Positions 1 through 10,226 of a DNA stretch of 64,000 nucleotides are shown here, piece after piece (the stretch's first letter is position 1; every line of letters begins with the position of its first letter). The notes beneath the pieces are model-generated. The model searched no databases. It had not been told where the DNA came from and saw only the letters and a program-made list of their open reading frames with translations. Made by a program: the position numbers and the translations under genes. Source of the stretch: Burkholderia sp. Bp9143. GTDB lineage: Bacteria > Pseudomonadota > Gammaproteobacteria > Burkholderiales > Burkholderiaceae. The DNA is taken from assembly GCF_003853645.1 (NCBI RefSeq), contig NZ_QTPO01000014.1, forward strand, positions 62,001-126,000, in the 5' to 3' direction.

Positions 1-1
1 G

Positions 2-2029
2 CAGCGCGTCGAGGGCCTCACGCGTAACGTCGGGATGCACGCGGGCGGCGTGCTGATCGCGCCCGGCAAGCTGACCGATTTCTGCCCGCTGTACACGCAG
101 GGCGACGACGGCGGTGTCGTCAGCCAGTACGACAAGGACGACGTCGAAGCCGTCGGCCTCGTGAAGTTCGACTTTCTGGGTCTCACGACGCTGACGATCC
201 TCGACTGGGCCGAGCGCTACATTCGCCGCCTCGATGCGTCGAAGGCCGACTGGTCGCTCGCGCAGGTGCCGCTCGACGATCCGGCGTCGTTCCAGATCCT
301 GAAGAAGGCCAACACGGTCGCCGTGTTCCAGCTGGAAAGCCGCGGGATGCAGGGCATGCTGAAGGACGCGCAGCCCGACCGCTTCGAGGACATCATCGCG
401 CTCGTGTCGTTGTACCGTCCGGGTCCGATGGATCTGATCCCGAGCTTCTGCGCACGGAAGCACGGCCGCGAGAAGGTCGACTATCCGGATCCGCGCGTCG
501 AACCCGTCCTGAAAGAGACCTACGGCATCATGGTCTATCAGGAGCAGGTGATGCAGATGGCGCAGATCATCGGCGGCTACTCGCTCGGCGGCGCCGACTT
601 GCTGCGTCGCGCGATGGGCAAGAAGAAGCCCGAGGAGATGGCCAAGCACCGCGAAATCTTCGCCGAGGGTGCGGCGACGAACGGCCTCACGCGCGAGAAG
701 TCCGACGAGATCTTCGACTTGATGGAGAAGTTCGCGGGCTACGGCTTCAACAAGTCGCACGCGGCGGCCTACGCGCTGCTCGCGTATTACACCGCGTGGC
801 TGAAGGCGCACCATCCGGCCGAATTCATGGCGGCCAACATGACGCTCGCGATGGACGACACCGACAAGGTGAAGATCCTGTTCGACGACTGCGTCGTGAA
901 CAACCTCGCCGTGCTGCCGCCGGACATCAACGCTTCGCATTACCGGTTCGAGCCGGTCGCCGAAGCCGACGGCCGGCGCTCGCGCACGATCCGCTACGGC
1001 CTCGGCGCGGTGAAGGGCAGCGGCCAGAACGCGATCGAGGAAATCCTGCGCGCGCGCGAGGAAAAGCCGTTCACCGACCTGTTCGACTTCTGCGAGCGGA
1101 TCGACCGGCGCGTCGTCAACCGCCGCACGGTCGAGGCGCTGATCCGCGCCGGCGCGTTCGATTCGCTGAACGCGAACCGCGCGCAGATGCTCGCGTCGGT
1201 GCCGCTCGCGATGGAAGCGGCCGACCAGGCCGCGGCGAATGCGATGCAGGCCGGCCTGTTCGACATGGGGGCCGAGTCGCCGCACGCGCATGCGCTCGTC
1301 GACGAACCCGCGTGGGACGACAAGCGCCGCCTGCAGGAAGAGAAGGGCGCGCTCGGCTTCTACCTGTCCGGCCACCTGTTCGATGCGTATCGCGACGAAG
1401 TGCGCCGGTTCGTGCGGCAGAAGGTCGGCGACCTGAAGGAAGGGCGCGACAAGCTCGTCGCGGGCATCATCGCGTCGTTGCGCACGCAGATGACCCAGCG
1501 CGGCAAGATGCTGATCGCGTTGCTCGACGACGGTTCGGGCCAGTGCGAGATCACGATCTTCAACGAGCAGTTCGAGGCGAACAAGGCGCTGTTCAAGGAA
1601 GACGAACTGCTGATCGTGCAGGGGCAGGCGCGCAACGATGCGTTCACCGGCGGCATCCGCTTCACGGCCGACACGGTGATGGATCTCGAACGCGCGCGCA
1701 GCCGCTATGCGCAGGCGGTGCGGCTCACGATGAACGGCAACGCGGATGCGGCGGCGCTGCGCCGCGTGCTCGAGCCGCACGTGTCGAAGGACGATCCGGC
1801 GGCCGCGCCCGCGGTCGAGGCGCCCGCGCCGCGCGGCGGCGGACGCGACGGCGGCCGTCGCCCGCAGGCACCGCTGCCGAACGGGCTTGCGGTCCAGGTC
1901 CACTACAGCAACGCGCGCGCGCAGGGCGAAATGCGTCTGGGCGACGCGTGGCGCGTGAAGCCGAGCGACACGCTGCTCGCGGAGCTGCGCGCGACGTTCG
2001 ACGGCAGCATCGTCGAAATTACGTACTGA
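2..2029 (+). CDS. dnaE: DNA polymerase III subunit alpha, C-terminal part (5' end outside window)
   Basis: This is the replicative polymerase alpha subunit, which carries the 5'-3' synthesis activity of the replisome. The frame is open from base 2, so the gene begins upstream and only about 675 of the roughly 1,180 residues usual for the family are present. Visible are polymerase-core motifs (NVGMHAGGVLIAP, YQEQVMQMAQ, RRAMGKKKPEEM, GYGFNKSHAAAYALL) and a C-terminal OB-fold stretch (DDGSGQCEITIFNEQ) typical of DnaE. The helix-hairpin-helix region lies between. A rho-independent terminator follows about 30 bp after the stop, so this is the last gene of its unit. Confidence 0.97.
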   Translation, partial: QRVEGLTRNVGMHAGGVLIAPGKLTDFCPLYTQGDDGGVVSQYDKDDVEAVGLVKFDFLGLTTLTILDWAERYIRRLDASKADWSLAQVPLDDPASFQILKKANTVAVFQLESRGMQGMLKDAQPDRFEDIIALVSLYRPGPMDLIPSFCARKHGREKVDYPDPRVEPVLKETYGIMVYQEQVMQMAQIIGGYSLGGADLLRRAMGKKKPEEMAKHREIFAEGAATNGLTREKSDEIFDLMEKFAGYGFNKSHAAAYALLAYYTAWLKAHHPAEFMAANMTLAMDDTDKVKILFDDCVVNNLAVLPPDINASHYRFEPVAEADGRRSRTIRYGLGAVKGSGQNAIEEILRAREEKPFTDLFDFCERIDRRVVNRRTVEALIRAGAFDSLNANRAQMLASVPLAMEAADQAAANAMQAGLFDMGAESPHAHALVDEPAWDDKRRLQEEKGALGFYLSGHLFDAYRDEVRRFVRQKVGDLKEGRDKLVAGIIASLRTQMTQRGKMLIALLDDGSGQCEITIFNEQFEANKALFKEDELLIVQGQARNDAFTGGIRFTADTVMDLERARSRYAQAVRLTMNGNADAAALRRVLEPHVSKDDPAAAPAVEAPAPRGGGRDGGRRPQAPLPNGLAVQVHYSNARAQGEMRLGDAWRVKPSDTLLAELRATFDGSIVEITY

Positions 2030-2060
2030 CCGCGTCCCCGCCGGACGGTCGTCGCCTGTG

Positions 2061-2103
2061 CGGCCCGTCGCGTCGCCATCGTGCGGTGCGGCGGGCCGTT
2101 TTC
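2061..2103 (+). terminator. Rho-independent terminator after dnaE
   Basis: Inverted repeat CGGCCCG (2061-2067) and CGGGCCG (2092-2098) followed by TTTT. It lies 32 bp past the dnaE stop. Confidence 0.6.
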
Positions 2104-2117
2104 ATTCTGGCGGGTGC

Positions 2118-2146
2118 TTGGGGCTGTCATCCGGACGCTATACAAT
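2118..2146 (+). promoter_or_regulatory. Candidate sigma-70 promoter for the first GT9 gene
   Basis: TTGGGG (2118-2123), 17-bp spacer, TACAAT (2141-2146). It would give a leader of about 200 nt before the GT9 start at 2356. I see no other structure in the 2030-2355 gap apart from the dnaE terminator. Confidence 0.4.
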
Positions 2147-2355
2147 CCGTCGCGCGCGATGCAGATGTACCCCCCGGCCGCAGTCCGTCCGCCGGCCGGC
2201 GGCGACATCGCGGGCGTGAAAACGGGGACGGGTCCGCGCGGCACGCGATGCAGCGCGGTGCCGCGGGCGACCACGCGACGAGGCCGGCACGGAGACGCAA
2301 GCCCGGATGCCGGTCGGTACGCGACGACAAAAATACCGACAGCACCACCACAACA

Positions 2356-3450
2356 ATGGATAACGGGAAACCGACGGGGCGGATCCTCGTGATCCGGATT
2401 GATTTTCTGGGCGACATGCTGTGCACGACCGCTTTTCTCGGCGCGCTGAAACAGCGCTGGCCCGGGGCGGACCTGCACGTGGTCGCGAACCGTTACAACG
2501 CGGCCGCGCTGGCCGGCAACCCGGACGTGCACACGGTCCATACGTACGTGTACAGCCGTCAGTGCGAGCGCAACGACCGCCCCGGACGGATGCGCGCGTT
2601 CTTCGACCGGCTGCGGCTCGTGCGCCGGCTGCGCCGCCTGCGGTTCGACCTCGTGGTCGTGCCGAACGGCGGCATGCATCGCAGCAGCATCCAGTTCGCG
2701 CGGCAGCTCGGTGTGACGGATTGCCGCTGGCACGATGCCGATTCCGAATTCGACGATCGCAAGCCCGAACACGTCGCGTCGCGGCCGATGTGCCATGAAG
2801 CGTTGTCGGGATTCCGGCTCGTGCCCGAACTCGGCCGCACCGATCTCGACGGTCTCGCGCTGTCCGTGCACCCGGACCGCGCGCTGCAGGACACGTGGTA
2901 TCGGCTGCTCGGGCCGCACACGAAACCGCGCGTCGGGCTGTTCGTGTCGAACAAGGCGGCCGAGCGGCGCTGGCCGGCCGATCGATGGCGCGACCTCGGC
3001 CGGCGGCTTGCACCGTTCGCCGACGTGATCGTGTTCCGCGATCCCGCCGTGTCGGCCGAGACCGACGCCGATCGCGACGCGTGGCGGGACGTGAATGCCC
3101 GGCATGTCGTGCCGTCATCGGTCGCCGAACTGGTGGCCGCCGCGAGCCTCCTCGACGCGATCGTGTCGGCCGACAGCGCCCCCGTGCATCTCGCGTCGGC
3201 GCTCGGCGTGCCGGTCGCCGCGCTGTTCGAGGACCGTCCCGAGAAATACCGGCGCTGGCATCCGCTCGGCGTGCCGCACATGATCGTGCGGGCCGGCGCG
3301 ACGGTTGACGCGATCGGCGTCGACGCGCTCGAGCGTGCGGTGCTTCATCTGTTGACGCCGGCCGGACAGCCCGACGACGCGATCGGCGGCGCACTGCCGC
3401 TCCCGGCCGCCACGCTTGCGGCACCCGGGGCCGGCGCGATCGTTTCGTAG
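2356..3450 (+). CDS. Glycosyltransferase family 9 protein (heptosyltransferase-like)
   Basis: This 364-aa protein resembles ADP-heptose:LPS heptosyltransferases, which add heptose to the LPS inner core at the cytoplasmic face of the inner membrane. The N-terminal Rossmann start ILVIRIDFLGDMLCTTAFLGAL and the C-terminal GT9 signature DSAPVHLASALGVPVAALF support the family. The frame is open far upstream through dnaE, but the ATG at 2356 directly precedes the conserved N-terminus and lies after a plausible promoter. It is followed by a second GT9 gene and by other LPS genes, which fits a role in core assembly. The exact acceptor sugar cannot be read from the sequence. Confidence 0.85.
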   Translation: MDNGKPTGRILVIRIDFLGDMLCTTAFLGALKQRWPGADLHVVANRYNAAALAGNPDVHTVHTYVYSRQCERNDRPGRMRAFFDRLRLVRRLRRLRFDLVVVPNGGMHRSSIQFARQLGVTDCRWHDADSEFDDRKPEHVASRPMCHEALSGFRLVPELGRTDLDGLALSVHPDRALQDTWYRLLGPHTKPRVGLFVSNKAAERRWPADRWRDLGRRLAPFADVIVFRDPAVSAETDADRDAWRDVNARHVVPSSVAELVAAASLLDAIVSADSAPVHLASALGVPVAALFEDRPEKYRRWHPLGVPHMIVRAGATVDAIGVDALERAVLHLLTPAGQPDDAIGGALPLPAATLAAPGAGAIVS

Positions 3451-3696
3451 CCCCCGGAAGGCAGGTGGCGCCGGCACTGCCGGTACCGCTGCTGGACGGG
3501 CAAGCGGGCGCAAGGACGCGCGGTGGCCGCAGGCCCCGCCGCGCCCGGTGCGTTGTTGCCTGCCGCGCTGCCGGCCAGGCGGCGCTGGCCGCCGGCCGCG
3601 GCGTGTCGCCGACGCCCGCTGCCCGGCGCCACGCCACCGGCTGCAAAATCCTGTACATTGCGAGCCTTGTCCTGCCAGCTAGACGGAACGATCGCC

Positions 3697-4875
3697 GTGG
3701 CCCTGTTTTCTTCCGCCCGCCCACCCAGAACCATCCTCGTCGCAGCACCGCGTCGTATCGGCGATGTGCTGCTGACGACGCCGCTCGTGCGTTCGCTGAA
3801 GGCGCGCTGGCCCGATGCGCAGATCGACATGCTGGTGTTTCGCGGCACCGAGGGCGTGCTGGAGCACAACCCGGACGTGCGGCACGTGATCGTCGTCGCG
3901 CAGCGCGCGGGGTTTCGCGAGCGGCTGCGCGACGCGCTGTCGATGTGGCGCCGCTACGATCTCGCGTGCGCGGCGCTCAGCTCCGACCGGCCGCGCTTCT
4001 ATAGCTGGTTCGCCGGCCGCAAGCGCGTCGGCCTCGTTGATTCGAACCGCGTCACGTGGCTGACTCGAATGATGCTGAACGGCATCGCGATCAATCATCA
4101 CGAGTCCGCGCATACGGTCGTCAGCACGCTCGCGCTCGCACCGGTGATCGGCATCGAGCCGGTATCCGAGGTCGTCGCGCCGGGCATCGGCGACGATCCC
4201 GCGCGACGCGCGCGTTTCGACGCGTGGCTCGCCGAATCGCCGGCGATCCGCGGCGGCAAGCCGCTCGTCGTGCTGCATCCGTATCCGATGTTCCGCTACA
4301 AGCAATGGCGGCTCGACGGGTGGGTCGAGATGATCGAATGGCTGCGCGCGCAGGGGTTTGCGATCGCGCTGTCGGGCGGCCCGGCCGATCGCGAGCGCGA
4401 GTACGCGGAGCAGGTCGCGGCCGAGGCGGGCGGCGACGTGCTGAACCTGGTCGGCCGTCTCACGTTCGGCGAAAGCGCGGAGCTGGTGCGGCGTGCGCGG
4501 CTGTTCATCGGGCCCGATACGGGCGCGACGCACGTTGCGGCCGCGACGGGCACCGACACGATCGCGCTGTTCGGTCCGTCCGATCCGGTGCGCTGGGGGC
4601 CGTGGCCGCAGCACTGGCCGGCCACCGAGAACCCGTGGGCGCTGCGCGGTTCTGCGCGGCACGGCAACGTGTGGCTGCTGCAGGGCGAAGGCGATTGCGT
4701 GCCGTGCCGGCACGAAGGCTGCGAGCGCCATGTCGACAGCCATAGCGACTGTCTCGTCAATCTCGGCACGCAGCGTGTGAAGGCGGCGGCGGCCGAGATG
4801 CTCGGGCTGAATCCGCCGGGCGCCGCCGACGCGGTCATCGATACGTCGCGACTGCATCGCACGCGCTCGGACTGA
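3697..4875 (+). CDS. Glycosyltransferase family 9 protein (heptosyltransferase-like)
   Basis: This 392-aa protein is a second heptosyltransferase-family enzyme, probably working on the LPS core. The N-terminus TILVAAPRRIGDVLLTTPLVRSLK and the donor-site motif GPDTGATHVAAATGTDTIALFGPSDPVRWGPW are diagnostic of GT9. I chose GTG 3697, preceded by GGAA about 8 nt upstream. An in-frame ATG at 3523 would add 58 Ala/Pro/Arg-rich residues that look like read-through of noncoding GC-rich DNA. A cysteine cluster (CVPCRHEGCERH) near the C-terminus is often seen in GT9 proteins and may be structural. Confidence 0.85.
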   Translation: MALFSSARPPRTILVAAPRRIGDVLLTTPLVRSLKARWPDAQIDMLVFRGTEGVLEHNPDVRHVIVVAQRAGFRERLRDALSMWRRYDLACAALSSDRPRFYSWFAGRKRVGLVDSNRVTWLTRMMLNGIAINHHESAHTVVSTLALAPVIGIEPVSEVVAPGIGDDPARRARFDAWLAESPAIRGGKPLVVLHPYPMFRYKQWRLDGWVEMIEWLRAQGFAIALSGGPADREREYAEQVAAEAGGDVLNLVGRLTFGESAELVRRARLFIGPDTGATHVAAATGTDTIALFGPSDPVRWGPWPQHWPATENPWALRGSARHGNVWLLQGEGDCVPCRHEGCERHVDSHSDCLVNLGTQRVKAAAAEMLGLNPPGAADAVIDTSRLHRTRSD

Positions 4876-5003
4876 CGCACGAAAGCCGGACGCTTCCTGA
4901 TTTGAAAGCGGGGAGTGGCGGCACGACGCGTCGACGGCGCGCGTGCGCCGCCGTTGGGCCGAACCGGCGCCAGGCGGCCGCGTACTGCCCGCCGCCTGAT
5001 GCG

Positions 5004-6284
5004 TTACGCGCTGCGCCGGATCGCCGACGTTTCGCGCGGCAGCGCTTCGCCGCGCGCGCCGCAGCCGAGCAGGATGCCGGCGAGCAGCACCAGCAGGTGA
5101 CCTTCGGCGAAATCGAGCAGCAGCGAATTCGCGAGACTGCCGATCGTGAAGATCGCGAGCCACGCGAACAGCAAGTGCCGCGAACGCGGATCGAGCGCGC
5201 GGCTGCCGCGCGCGATCTGCACGATCAGGTTCAGGAACAGCAATACGCCGAGCGTGCCGAGCTGCACGGCCATCAACAGGTATTCGTTATGCGGATTCGA
5301 CGTGAGCTGGCCTTCGGCCGCCGTCTTGCCCGCCGTGAGCTTCTGGAATTCGAACTCGAGGCCGCCCGCGCCGTAGCCGATCACGGGGTGCTGGCGATAC
5401 AGCTCGAGCCCCTTCTTGTACCACTCGAGACGCAGTCCGGTCGACGTGATCGCATCGCTCTGCCGATACTGCTGCACTTCCGACACGACCTTCACGAGCC
5501 GTCCGTTGTTCACCGTGCATGCGGCGGCGACGAGCGCGGCGCCCGCCAGGACCAGCGCACCGGCGGCGAGCCCCGCGAGCAGCGCCGACTGGCGGCGCAG
5601 CAGCAGCACGAAACGCACCGCCACGACGAGGATCAGCAGCAACGCGATGACCTGCCCGGTGCGTCCCTGCAGCATCACGAACACGTTGATCAGCGACCAC
5701 GCGGCGACGCCGGCATACGCGGCACGCGACAGCGCGGTGCGGGCCGACAGCGCGAGGTCGGCCGCCTGGTAGAACAGCAGCGCGCCGAACATGCCGGCCG
5801 CGATGTGGTTCTTGAACACCCAGGCGCGCGACAGCGGCAGTTCGGTCCCATGCGCGGGCCCGATCGCGGTCAGCCCGAGATAGTTGGTGGTCGACAGCAG
5901 CAGGATCACGCACAGCGTGCCGAACCACGCGCGCCGCACGATCGGCGCCCAGTTCGAATGGCGGAAGGCGAGTACGGCAAACGGCAGCAGCAGCAGCTTG
6001 TCGTACTTGGCGACCCAGTTCCACGCCTTCGGGTGCGGCGCGACCGTATAGGTGACGCTCGCGGTCAGCGCCGCGAGGATCAGGAGCGCCGCGAGCGACG
6101 CGGGTTCGGTGACGAACGTGCGCAGGTCGCGCCAGAATTCGGGGGAGATGACGAGTGCGGCCGCGAACAGCCCGCAGAACACATTGGTCAGCGCGGTCGA
6201 GACGGGCACCATGCAGAGCGCGATGACGGCGAAGGCGCGGGCGGCGGTCAGGCGCCGCGTGGCGGGAGCGGAAAACGAAAGCAT
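5004..6284 (-). CDS. O-antigen ligase family membrane protein
   Basis: This polytopic protein of about 426 aa is mostly hydrophobic helices with a large periplasmic loop near its C-terminal third (VKVVSEVQQYRQ ... GLRLEWYKKGLELY ... HPVIGYGAGGLEFEF ... SNPHNEYLLMAVQLG). The E-W-Y-K region followed by G-x-G and H-N-x-Y is the Wzy_C/WaaL pattern. Family members join O-antigen or other glycans to lipid A-core in the periplasm. I start it at the Met at 6284 (MLSFSAPATRR); a Met 10 codons upstream (6314) is possible. It lies beside glycosyltransferases and is transcribed toward the GT9 pair. Whether it is the true O-antigen ligase or a related glycan ligase cannot be decided here. Confidence 0.8.
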   Translation of the reverse strand: MLSFSAPATRRLTAARAFAVIALCMVPVSTALTNVFCGLFAAALVISPEFWRDLRTFVTEPASLAALLILAALTASVTYTVAPHPKAWNWVAKYDKLLLLPFAVLAFRHSNWAPIVRRAWFGTLCVILLLSTTNYLGLTAIGPAHGTELPLSRAWVFKNHIAAGMFGALLFYQAADLALSARTALSRAAYAGVAAWSLINVFVMLQGRTGQVIALLLILVVAVRFVLLLRRQSALLAGLAAGALVLAGAALVAAACTVNNGRLVKVVSEVQQYRQSDAITSTGLRLEWYKKGLELYRQHPVIGYGAGGLEFEFQKLTAGKTAAEGQLTSNPHNEYLLMAVQLGTLGVLLFLNLIVQIARGSRALDPRSRHLLFAWLAIFTIGSLANSLLLDFAEGHLLVLLAGILLGCGARGEALPRETSAIRRSA

Positions 6285-6418
6285 CGGAACCTGTCGAATG
6301 GACGATTGCGGCATGCGGGCACCGTGCTGCGCGCCGCGCGTCCCGGCGGCACCGCGCGGGACGAAGCGCGCAGTATACGCGAAGCCGCGGGCGTTTCCGT
6401 GCCGTTTCCGGGGTCCGA

Positions 6419-7261
6419 TCAGCTGAATGCGCGCTTGATCCGCGAGCGCAGCAGGGCGCGCTTGAGGCGCCCTTCGACGGCCGGCGTGTCGAGCGCGAGG
6501 CGTCCGCCGGCCGGCTCGCCGCGATGCAGGTAATAGCGGTCGAACGTGGCCTGCGTCATGCCCCATTTGTTGAGGAACTGGCGGCGGCCGTCGTTCTTGA
6601 CGATCTTGCCGGTGCTCTTCTGCTGGAAGTGATAGACGAGGCTGTCGCCGACGCCGAGGAAGATCCGGCAGCCGGCGTCCCAGAATTTCATCGAGAAGTC
6701 GTTGTCGCTGCTCATCCCCGGCGACAGTTCGCTGCTGTAGCCGCCGATGCGGTTCCACCAGTCGCGGTGCACGAGCGTCGGCGGCCAGGTCGAGCCGAGC
6801 CAGTCCGCGCGCGCGAGCCGCGGCGTGGCCGCGACGAGGCCGGCCGCGTCGAACTGGTCGGCGTCGCGGCCGAAATTGCTGACGACGACGCACGGGTTGC
6901 GGGTGTCGACAGGCTCGACCATCGTGCCGGACAGCATGAACAGGTCGGTCGGCATCTGTTCGATGCGCCGCACGAGCGCCGTGTCCCACCCCGGGCAGCA
7001 GTACATGTCGTCGTTCATGTAGACGACGTAGTCGCGCGATGCGCGCGCGGCGGCCAGGTTCACCGCGTGGCAGATGCCGATGTTGGCCGGCGACGCGGTG
7101 TGCTCGATGCCTTCGCTGCGCACCCAGTCGAGCGTGCCGTCCGAGCCGTCGTTGACGTGCACGATAATCTGGTGGTCGTATGCGGAATGACGGCGCAGGC
7201 TGTCGACGACGAGCTTGAGGTACGGCAGGTTGTTCCAGGTCGGGATGATGATGGAGAACAT
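6419..7261 (-). CDS. Glycosyltransferase family 2 protein
   Basis: This 280-aa protein has a GT-A fold N-terminus (MFSIIIPTWNNLPYLKLVVDSL) and a DxD-like metal site in VVYMNDDMYCCPGWD. It probably transfers a sugar from a nucleotide donor to an LPS-core or surface-glycan acceptor in the cytoplasm. The C-terminal part contains DNDFSMKFWDAGC, with the acidic residues typical of the GT2 acceptor/catalytic region. It lies upstream of the ligase-like gene on the same strand (about 135-bp gap). Donor and acceptor are not predictable. Confidence 0.8.
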   Translation of the reverse strand: MFSIIIPTWNNLPYLKLVVDSLRRHSAYDHQIIVHVNDGSDGTLDWVRSEGIEHTASPANIGICHAVNLAAARASRDYVVYMNDDMYCCPGWDTALVRRIEQMPTDLFMLSGTMVEPVDTRNPCVVVSNFGRDADQFDAAGLVAATPRLARADWLGSTWPPTLVHRDWWNRIGGYSSELSPGMSSDNDFSMKFWDAGCRIFLGVGDSLVYHFQQKSTGKIVKNDGRRQFLNKWGMTQATFDRYYLHRGEPAGGRLALDTPAVEGRLKRALLRSRIKRAFS

Positions 7262-7406
7262 GGCGGTCGGATTCGGTGGTCGTCGTGTCGGCGGCGCGTG
7301 GCGCGGCGCCGCGCTTGGGTGCGCATGGCGTGCGGGCAGCCCGGCATTGTAACGCCGGGCCGGCGCCTGCCGGCGGCGTCGGGGTGGGGGCAGGGCGGGG
7401 GCGCGC

Positions 7407-8159
7407 TCAGCGGGCCGGTTCGTGGCCGAGCTTCAGGAACCGGTAGTAGACGGTTTCCGCGTTGAACACGGCGATCATGAAGCCCGCGCGGCCGTCGAGA
7501 AACCCGCGCCGCAGCAGGTAGGTCCGCACGAACGCCCACGCGCCGCGCGCGAGCGCCTTGCCGAAGCCGCCGCGCTGGCCGGCCGCGCGGCGCTGGCGCG
7601 CGCCGGCCGTCGAATACGCATCGAGCTTGCGCACGACGGTTTCGAAATCATCGTACGAATAGTGCATGAGCTTGCCCGGCAGCCGCTGCGCGGGCGTGTC
7701 GAACACGAGCCGTTCGTGCACCAGATCGTCGGAGAAGCGGGCGGTGCCGCGCCGGAACAGGCGCGGCACCCAGTCCGGATACCAGCCGCTATGGCGGATC
7801 CACTGGCCGCAGAAGCTCGACAGCCGGTCGAGCGCATAGACCTGCGCGGCCGGCGCGCGGATGGCCGCGCGGATCGACTGCGCGAGTTCCGGGCTGACCA
7901 CCTCGTCGGTGTCGAGCGACAGGATCCAGTCGGTGTCGAGCGCGTCGAGCGCGCGGTTCTTCTGCGGGCCGAAACCGGGCCAGTCGCGCTCGACGATCAC
8001 GCGGGCGCCGTGCGCGCGGGCGATCGCGACGGTATCGTCGGTGCTGCCGCCGTCGATCACGACGACGTCGTCGGCGAAGGTCAGCGCGTCGAGGCACTGC
8101 GCGAGCCGCGCGGCCGCGTTGAGGGCGATGAGGGCGACGCCGAGGGTGGGTTCTGCCAT
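7407..8159 (-). CDS. Glycosyltransferase family 2, WaaE/LgtF-like LPS core transferase
   Basis: This 250-aa protein matches the short GT2 group that adds glucose or a similar sugar to the inner-core heptose. It starts GVALIALNAAARLAQCLDAL and continues with VVVIDGGSTDDTV, the hallmark RDWPGFGPQKNRALD and the DxD site LSLDTDEVVSPEL. A conserved tail (RLPGKLMHYSYDDFE, then FLDGRAGFMIAVFNAE) is also typical of WaaE. It is divergent from msbA across a 193-bp gap that should hold both promoters. Assignment to the family is firm; the exact linkage is inferred. Confidence 0.82.
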   Translation of the reverse strand: MAEPTLGVALIALNAAARLAQCLDALTFADDVVVIDGGSTDDTVAIARAHGARVIVERDWPGFGPQKNRALDALDTDWILSLDTDEVVSPELAQSIRAAIRAPAAQVYALDRLSSFCGQWIRHSGWYPDWVPRLFRRGTARFSDDLVHERLVFDTPAQRLPGKLMHYSYDDFETVVRKLDAYSTAGARQRRAAGQRGGFGKALARGAWAFVRTYLLRRGFLDGRAGFMIAVFNAETVYYRFLKLGHEPAR

Positions 8160-8352
8160 GAAATCGTCGAAAAGGCGGAGAAAACGGTGAGCGGCAGTAT
8201 ACCCGCGCGCCAGCCGGTGGCCGCTTCGGCGACGGCGATGCCGGCGGAGGCGGTACAGCTATAATGTTGGGCCTTTTTCGGCACCCGCCGGACGGGGCGA
8301 ATCCCGGGCAGCCACGCCCCGGGCGCCGCGTCGCGGCTCAAGAAGGATTGCC

Positions 8353-10134
8353 TTGGAAACCCAGAACACTCTTCGCAAACCGATGGACGGCACCGGTACG
8401 TCGCCGGCCACGGTCCTCAAGCGCCTGTGGCCGTACATCCGGCCGCTCATCGGCATCGTGCTGCTCGCCGTGATGACGATGGGCGTCGTCGCGGCCACGG
8501 AAGCCGGGATCCCGGCACTGCTCAAGCCGCTGCTCGACCACGGCTTCGGCTCGCACGGCAGCGACCGCGCGAAATGGTACGTGCCGATCGCGGTGATCGG
8601 CCTCGCGCTCGTGCGCGGCGTGTCGCAGTACACGTCCAACTACCTGCTCAACTACGTGTCGAACCGCATCCTGCTGCAGCTGCGGCTCGAGATGTTCCGG
8701 CGGATGATCCACACGGGCGCGTCGTTCTTCCAGCGCGAGACCGCGAGCACCGTGATCAACGCGATCGTGTTCGAGGTCAACCAGATCCTGTCGGTGTTGA
8801 CCGGCGTGATGGTCACGCTCGTGCGCGACTCGCTGACCGTGGTGTTCCTGCTCGGCTACCTGTTCTACCTGAACTGGCGGCTCACGCTGATCGTCGCGGT
8901 GATCCTGCCGGGCATCGGCTGGCTCGTCAGCAAGATCAACCGCCGCCTGCGCCGCCTGAACCGCGAGCACCAGACGCTGACCAACGAGCTGTCGTACATC
9001 GTCGAGGAGACGGTCGGCGGCTACAAGGTCGTCAAGGTGCACAACGGCGAAGCATACGAGATGGACCGCTTCACGACGATGAGCAAGCGCCTGCGCGGCT
9101 ATGCGATGCGCATGACGATCTCGGGCGGCCTCGCGCAGCCGCTGACGCAGTTCCTCGCGTCGATCGCGCTCGCGGTCGTGATCACGATCGCGGTCGTGCA
9201 GTCGACCAACGACCAGACGACGGTCGGCGGCTTCGTCGCGTTCGTCACGTCGATGCTGCTGGTGATTTCGCCGCTCAAGCACCTGATCGACGTCAACCAG
9301 CCGCTGCAGCGCGGGATGACGGCCGCCGAGCTGATCTTCGGGCTGATCGACGAGCCGGCCGAGCCGCAGGGCGGCGGCCGCGCGCTGCCGCACGCGCGCG
9401 GCGAGATCGAATTCCGCGACGTGTCGTTCGACTACGGCGCCTCCGAGCGGCCGACGCTCGACCGCGTCTCGTTCAAGGTCGCGCCGGGCGAGATGATCGC
9501 GCTCGCGGGGCCGTCGGGCAGCGGCAAGACGACCCTCGTGAACCTGCTGCCGCGCTTCTTCGATCCGACGGGCGGCGCGATCCTGGTCGACGGCGTGCCG
9601 GTGGCCGACTACGACATCCACGCGCTGCGCGGCCAGATGGCGATGGTCAGCCAGGACGTCGTGCTGTTCAACGACACGATCGCCGCGAACGTCGCGTACG
9701 GGCAGACGCCCGACCGCGCACGCGTGCAGGCGGCGCTCGAGGCCGCGAACCTTGCCGACGCGGTCGCCGCGATGCCCGACGGGCTCGACACGCTGGTCGG
9801 CGGCAACGGGATGCGTCTATCGGGTGGCCAGCGGCAGCGGCTCGCGATCGCGCGCGCGATCTACAAGGACGCGCCGATCCTGATCCTCGACGAGGCGACC
9901 TCCGCGCTCGACTCGGAATCCGAGCGTCACGTGCAGGCCGCGCTCGAGCGGCTGATGGAAGGGCGCACGACGCTCGTGATCGCGCACCGGCTGTCGACGA
10001 TCGAGCGCGCGGACCGGATCCTCGTGCTCGAAGCCGGCAAGATCGTCGAAGAGGGCAGCCACGACGCACTGCTGCGCCACGGCGGGCTGTACGCGCACCT
10101 GCACCGGATCCAGTACCAGCAGCAGGCGGCGTGA
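8353..10134 (+). CDS. msbA: Lipid A export ATP-binding/permease protein MsbA
   Basis: This 593-aa ABC half-transporter flips lipid A-core across the inner membrane. Six hydrophobic segments lie in residues 25-310. The nucleotide-binding domain has Walker [10 protein letters not shown] (about residue 386), signature LSGGQRQR (about 492), Walker [14 protein letters not shown] (about 511) and the H-loop [11 protein letters not shown]. The start is TTG 8353: AGAAGGA sits 5-6 nt upstream, whereas the next ATG (8383) has no ribosome binding site. A TATAAT at 8260-8265 could serve as its -10, though the -35 is poor. Its place beside LPS-core glycosyltransferases supports the lipid A role. Confidence 0.95.
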   Translation: METQNTLRKPMDGTGTSPATVLKRLWPYIRPLIGIVLLAVMTMGVVAATEAGIPALLKPLLDHGFGSHGSDRAKWYVPIAVIGLALVRGVSQYTSNYLLNYVSNRILLQLRLEMFRRMIHTGASFFQRETASTVINAIVFEVNQILSVLTGVMVTLVRDSLTVVFLLGYLFYLNWRLTLIVAVILPGIGWLVSKINRRLRRLNREHQTLTNELSYIVEETVGGYKVVKVHNGEAYEMDRFTTMSKRLRGYAMRMTISGGLAQPLTQFLASIALAVVITIAVVQSTNDQTTVGGFVAFVTSMLLVISPLKHLIDVNQPLQRGMTAAELIFGLIDEPAEPQGGGRALPHARGEIEFRDVSFDYGASERPTLDRVSFKVAPGEMIALAGPSGSGKTTLVNLLPRFFDPTGGAILVDGVPVADYDIHALRGQMAMVSQDVVLFNDTIAANVAYGQTPDRARVQAALEAANLADAVAAMPDGLDTLVGGNGMRLSGGQRQRLAIARAIYKDAPILILDEATSALDSESERHVQAALERLMEGRTTLVIAHRLSTIERADRILVLEAGKIVEEGSHDALLRHGGLYAHLHRIQYQQQAA

Positions 10135-10226
10135 CGTCGGGTCACGCCGGTGTGCTAGTCTTGATCGGGCAGGTGCGGTTGTTCCAGTTGTTTCCGGTTC
10201 GACGTGACAACACGGAGGGAAGGACA

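Noticed and set aside
4902..6533. Plus-strand open frames over the O-antigen-ligase-like gene, and similar long frames at 13475-14977, 17214-18722, 20891-23284 and 41651-44347
   Set aside because: All lie opposite or out of frame with well-supported genes and have Arg/Ala/Pro/His-skewed compositions typical of shadow frames at high GC.
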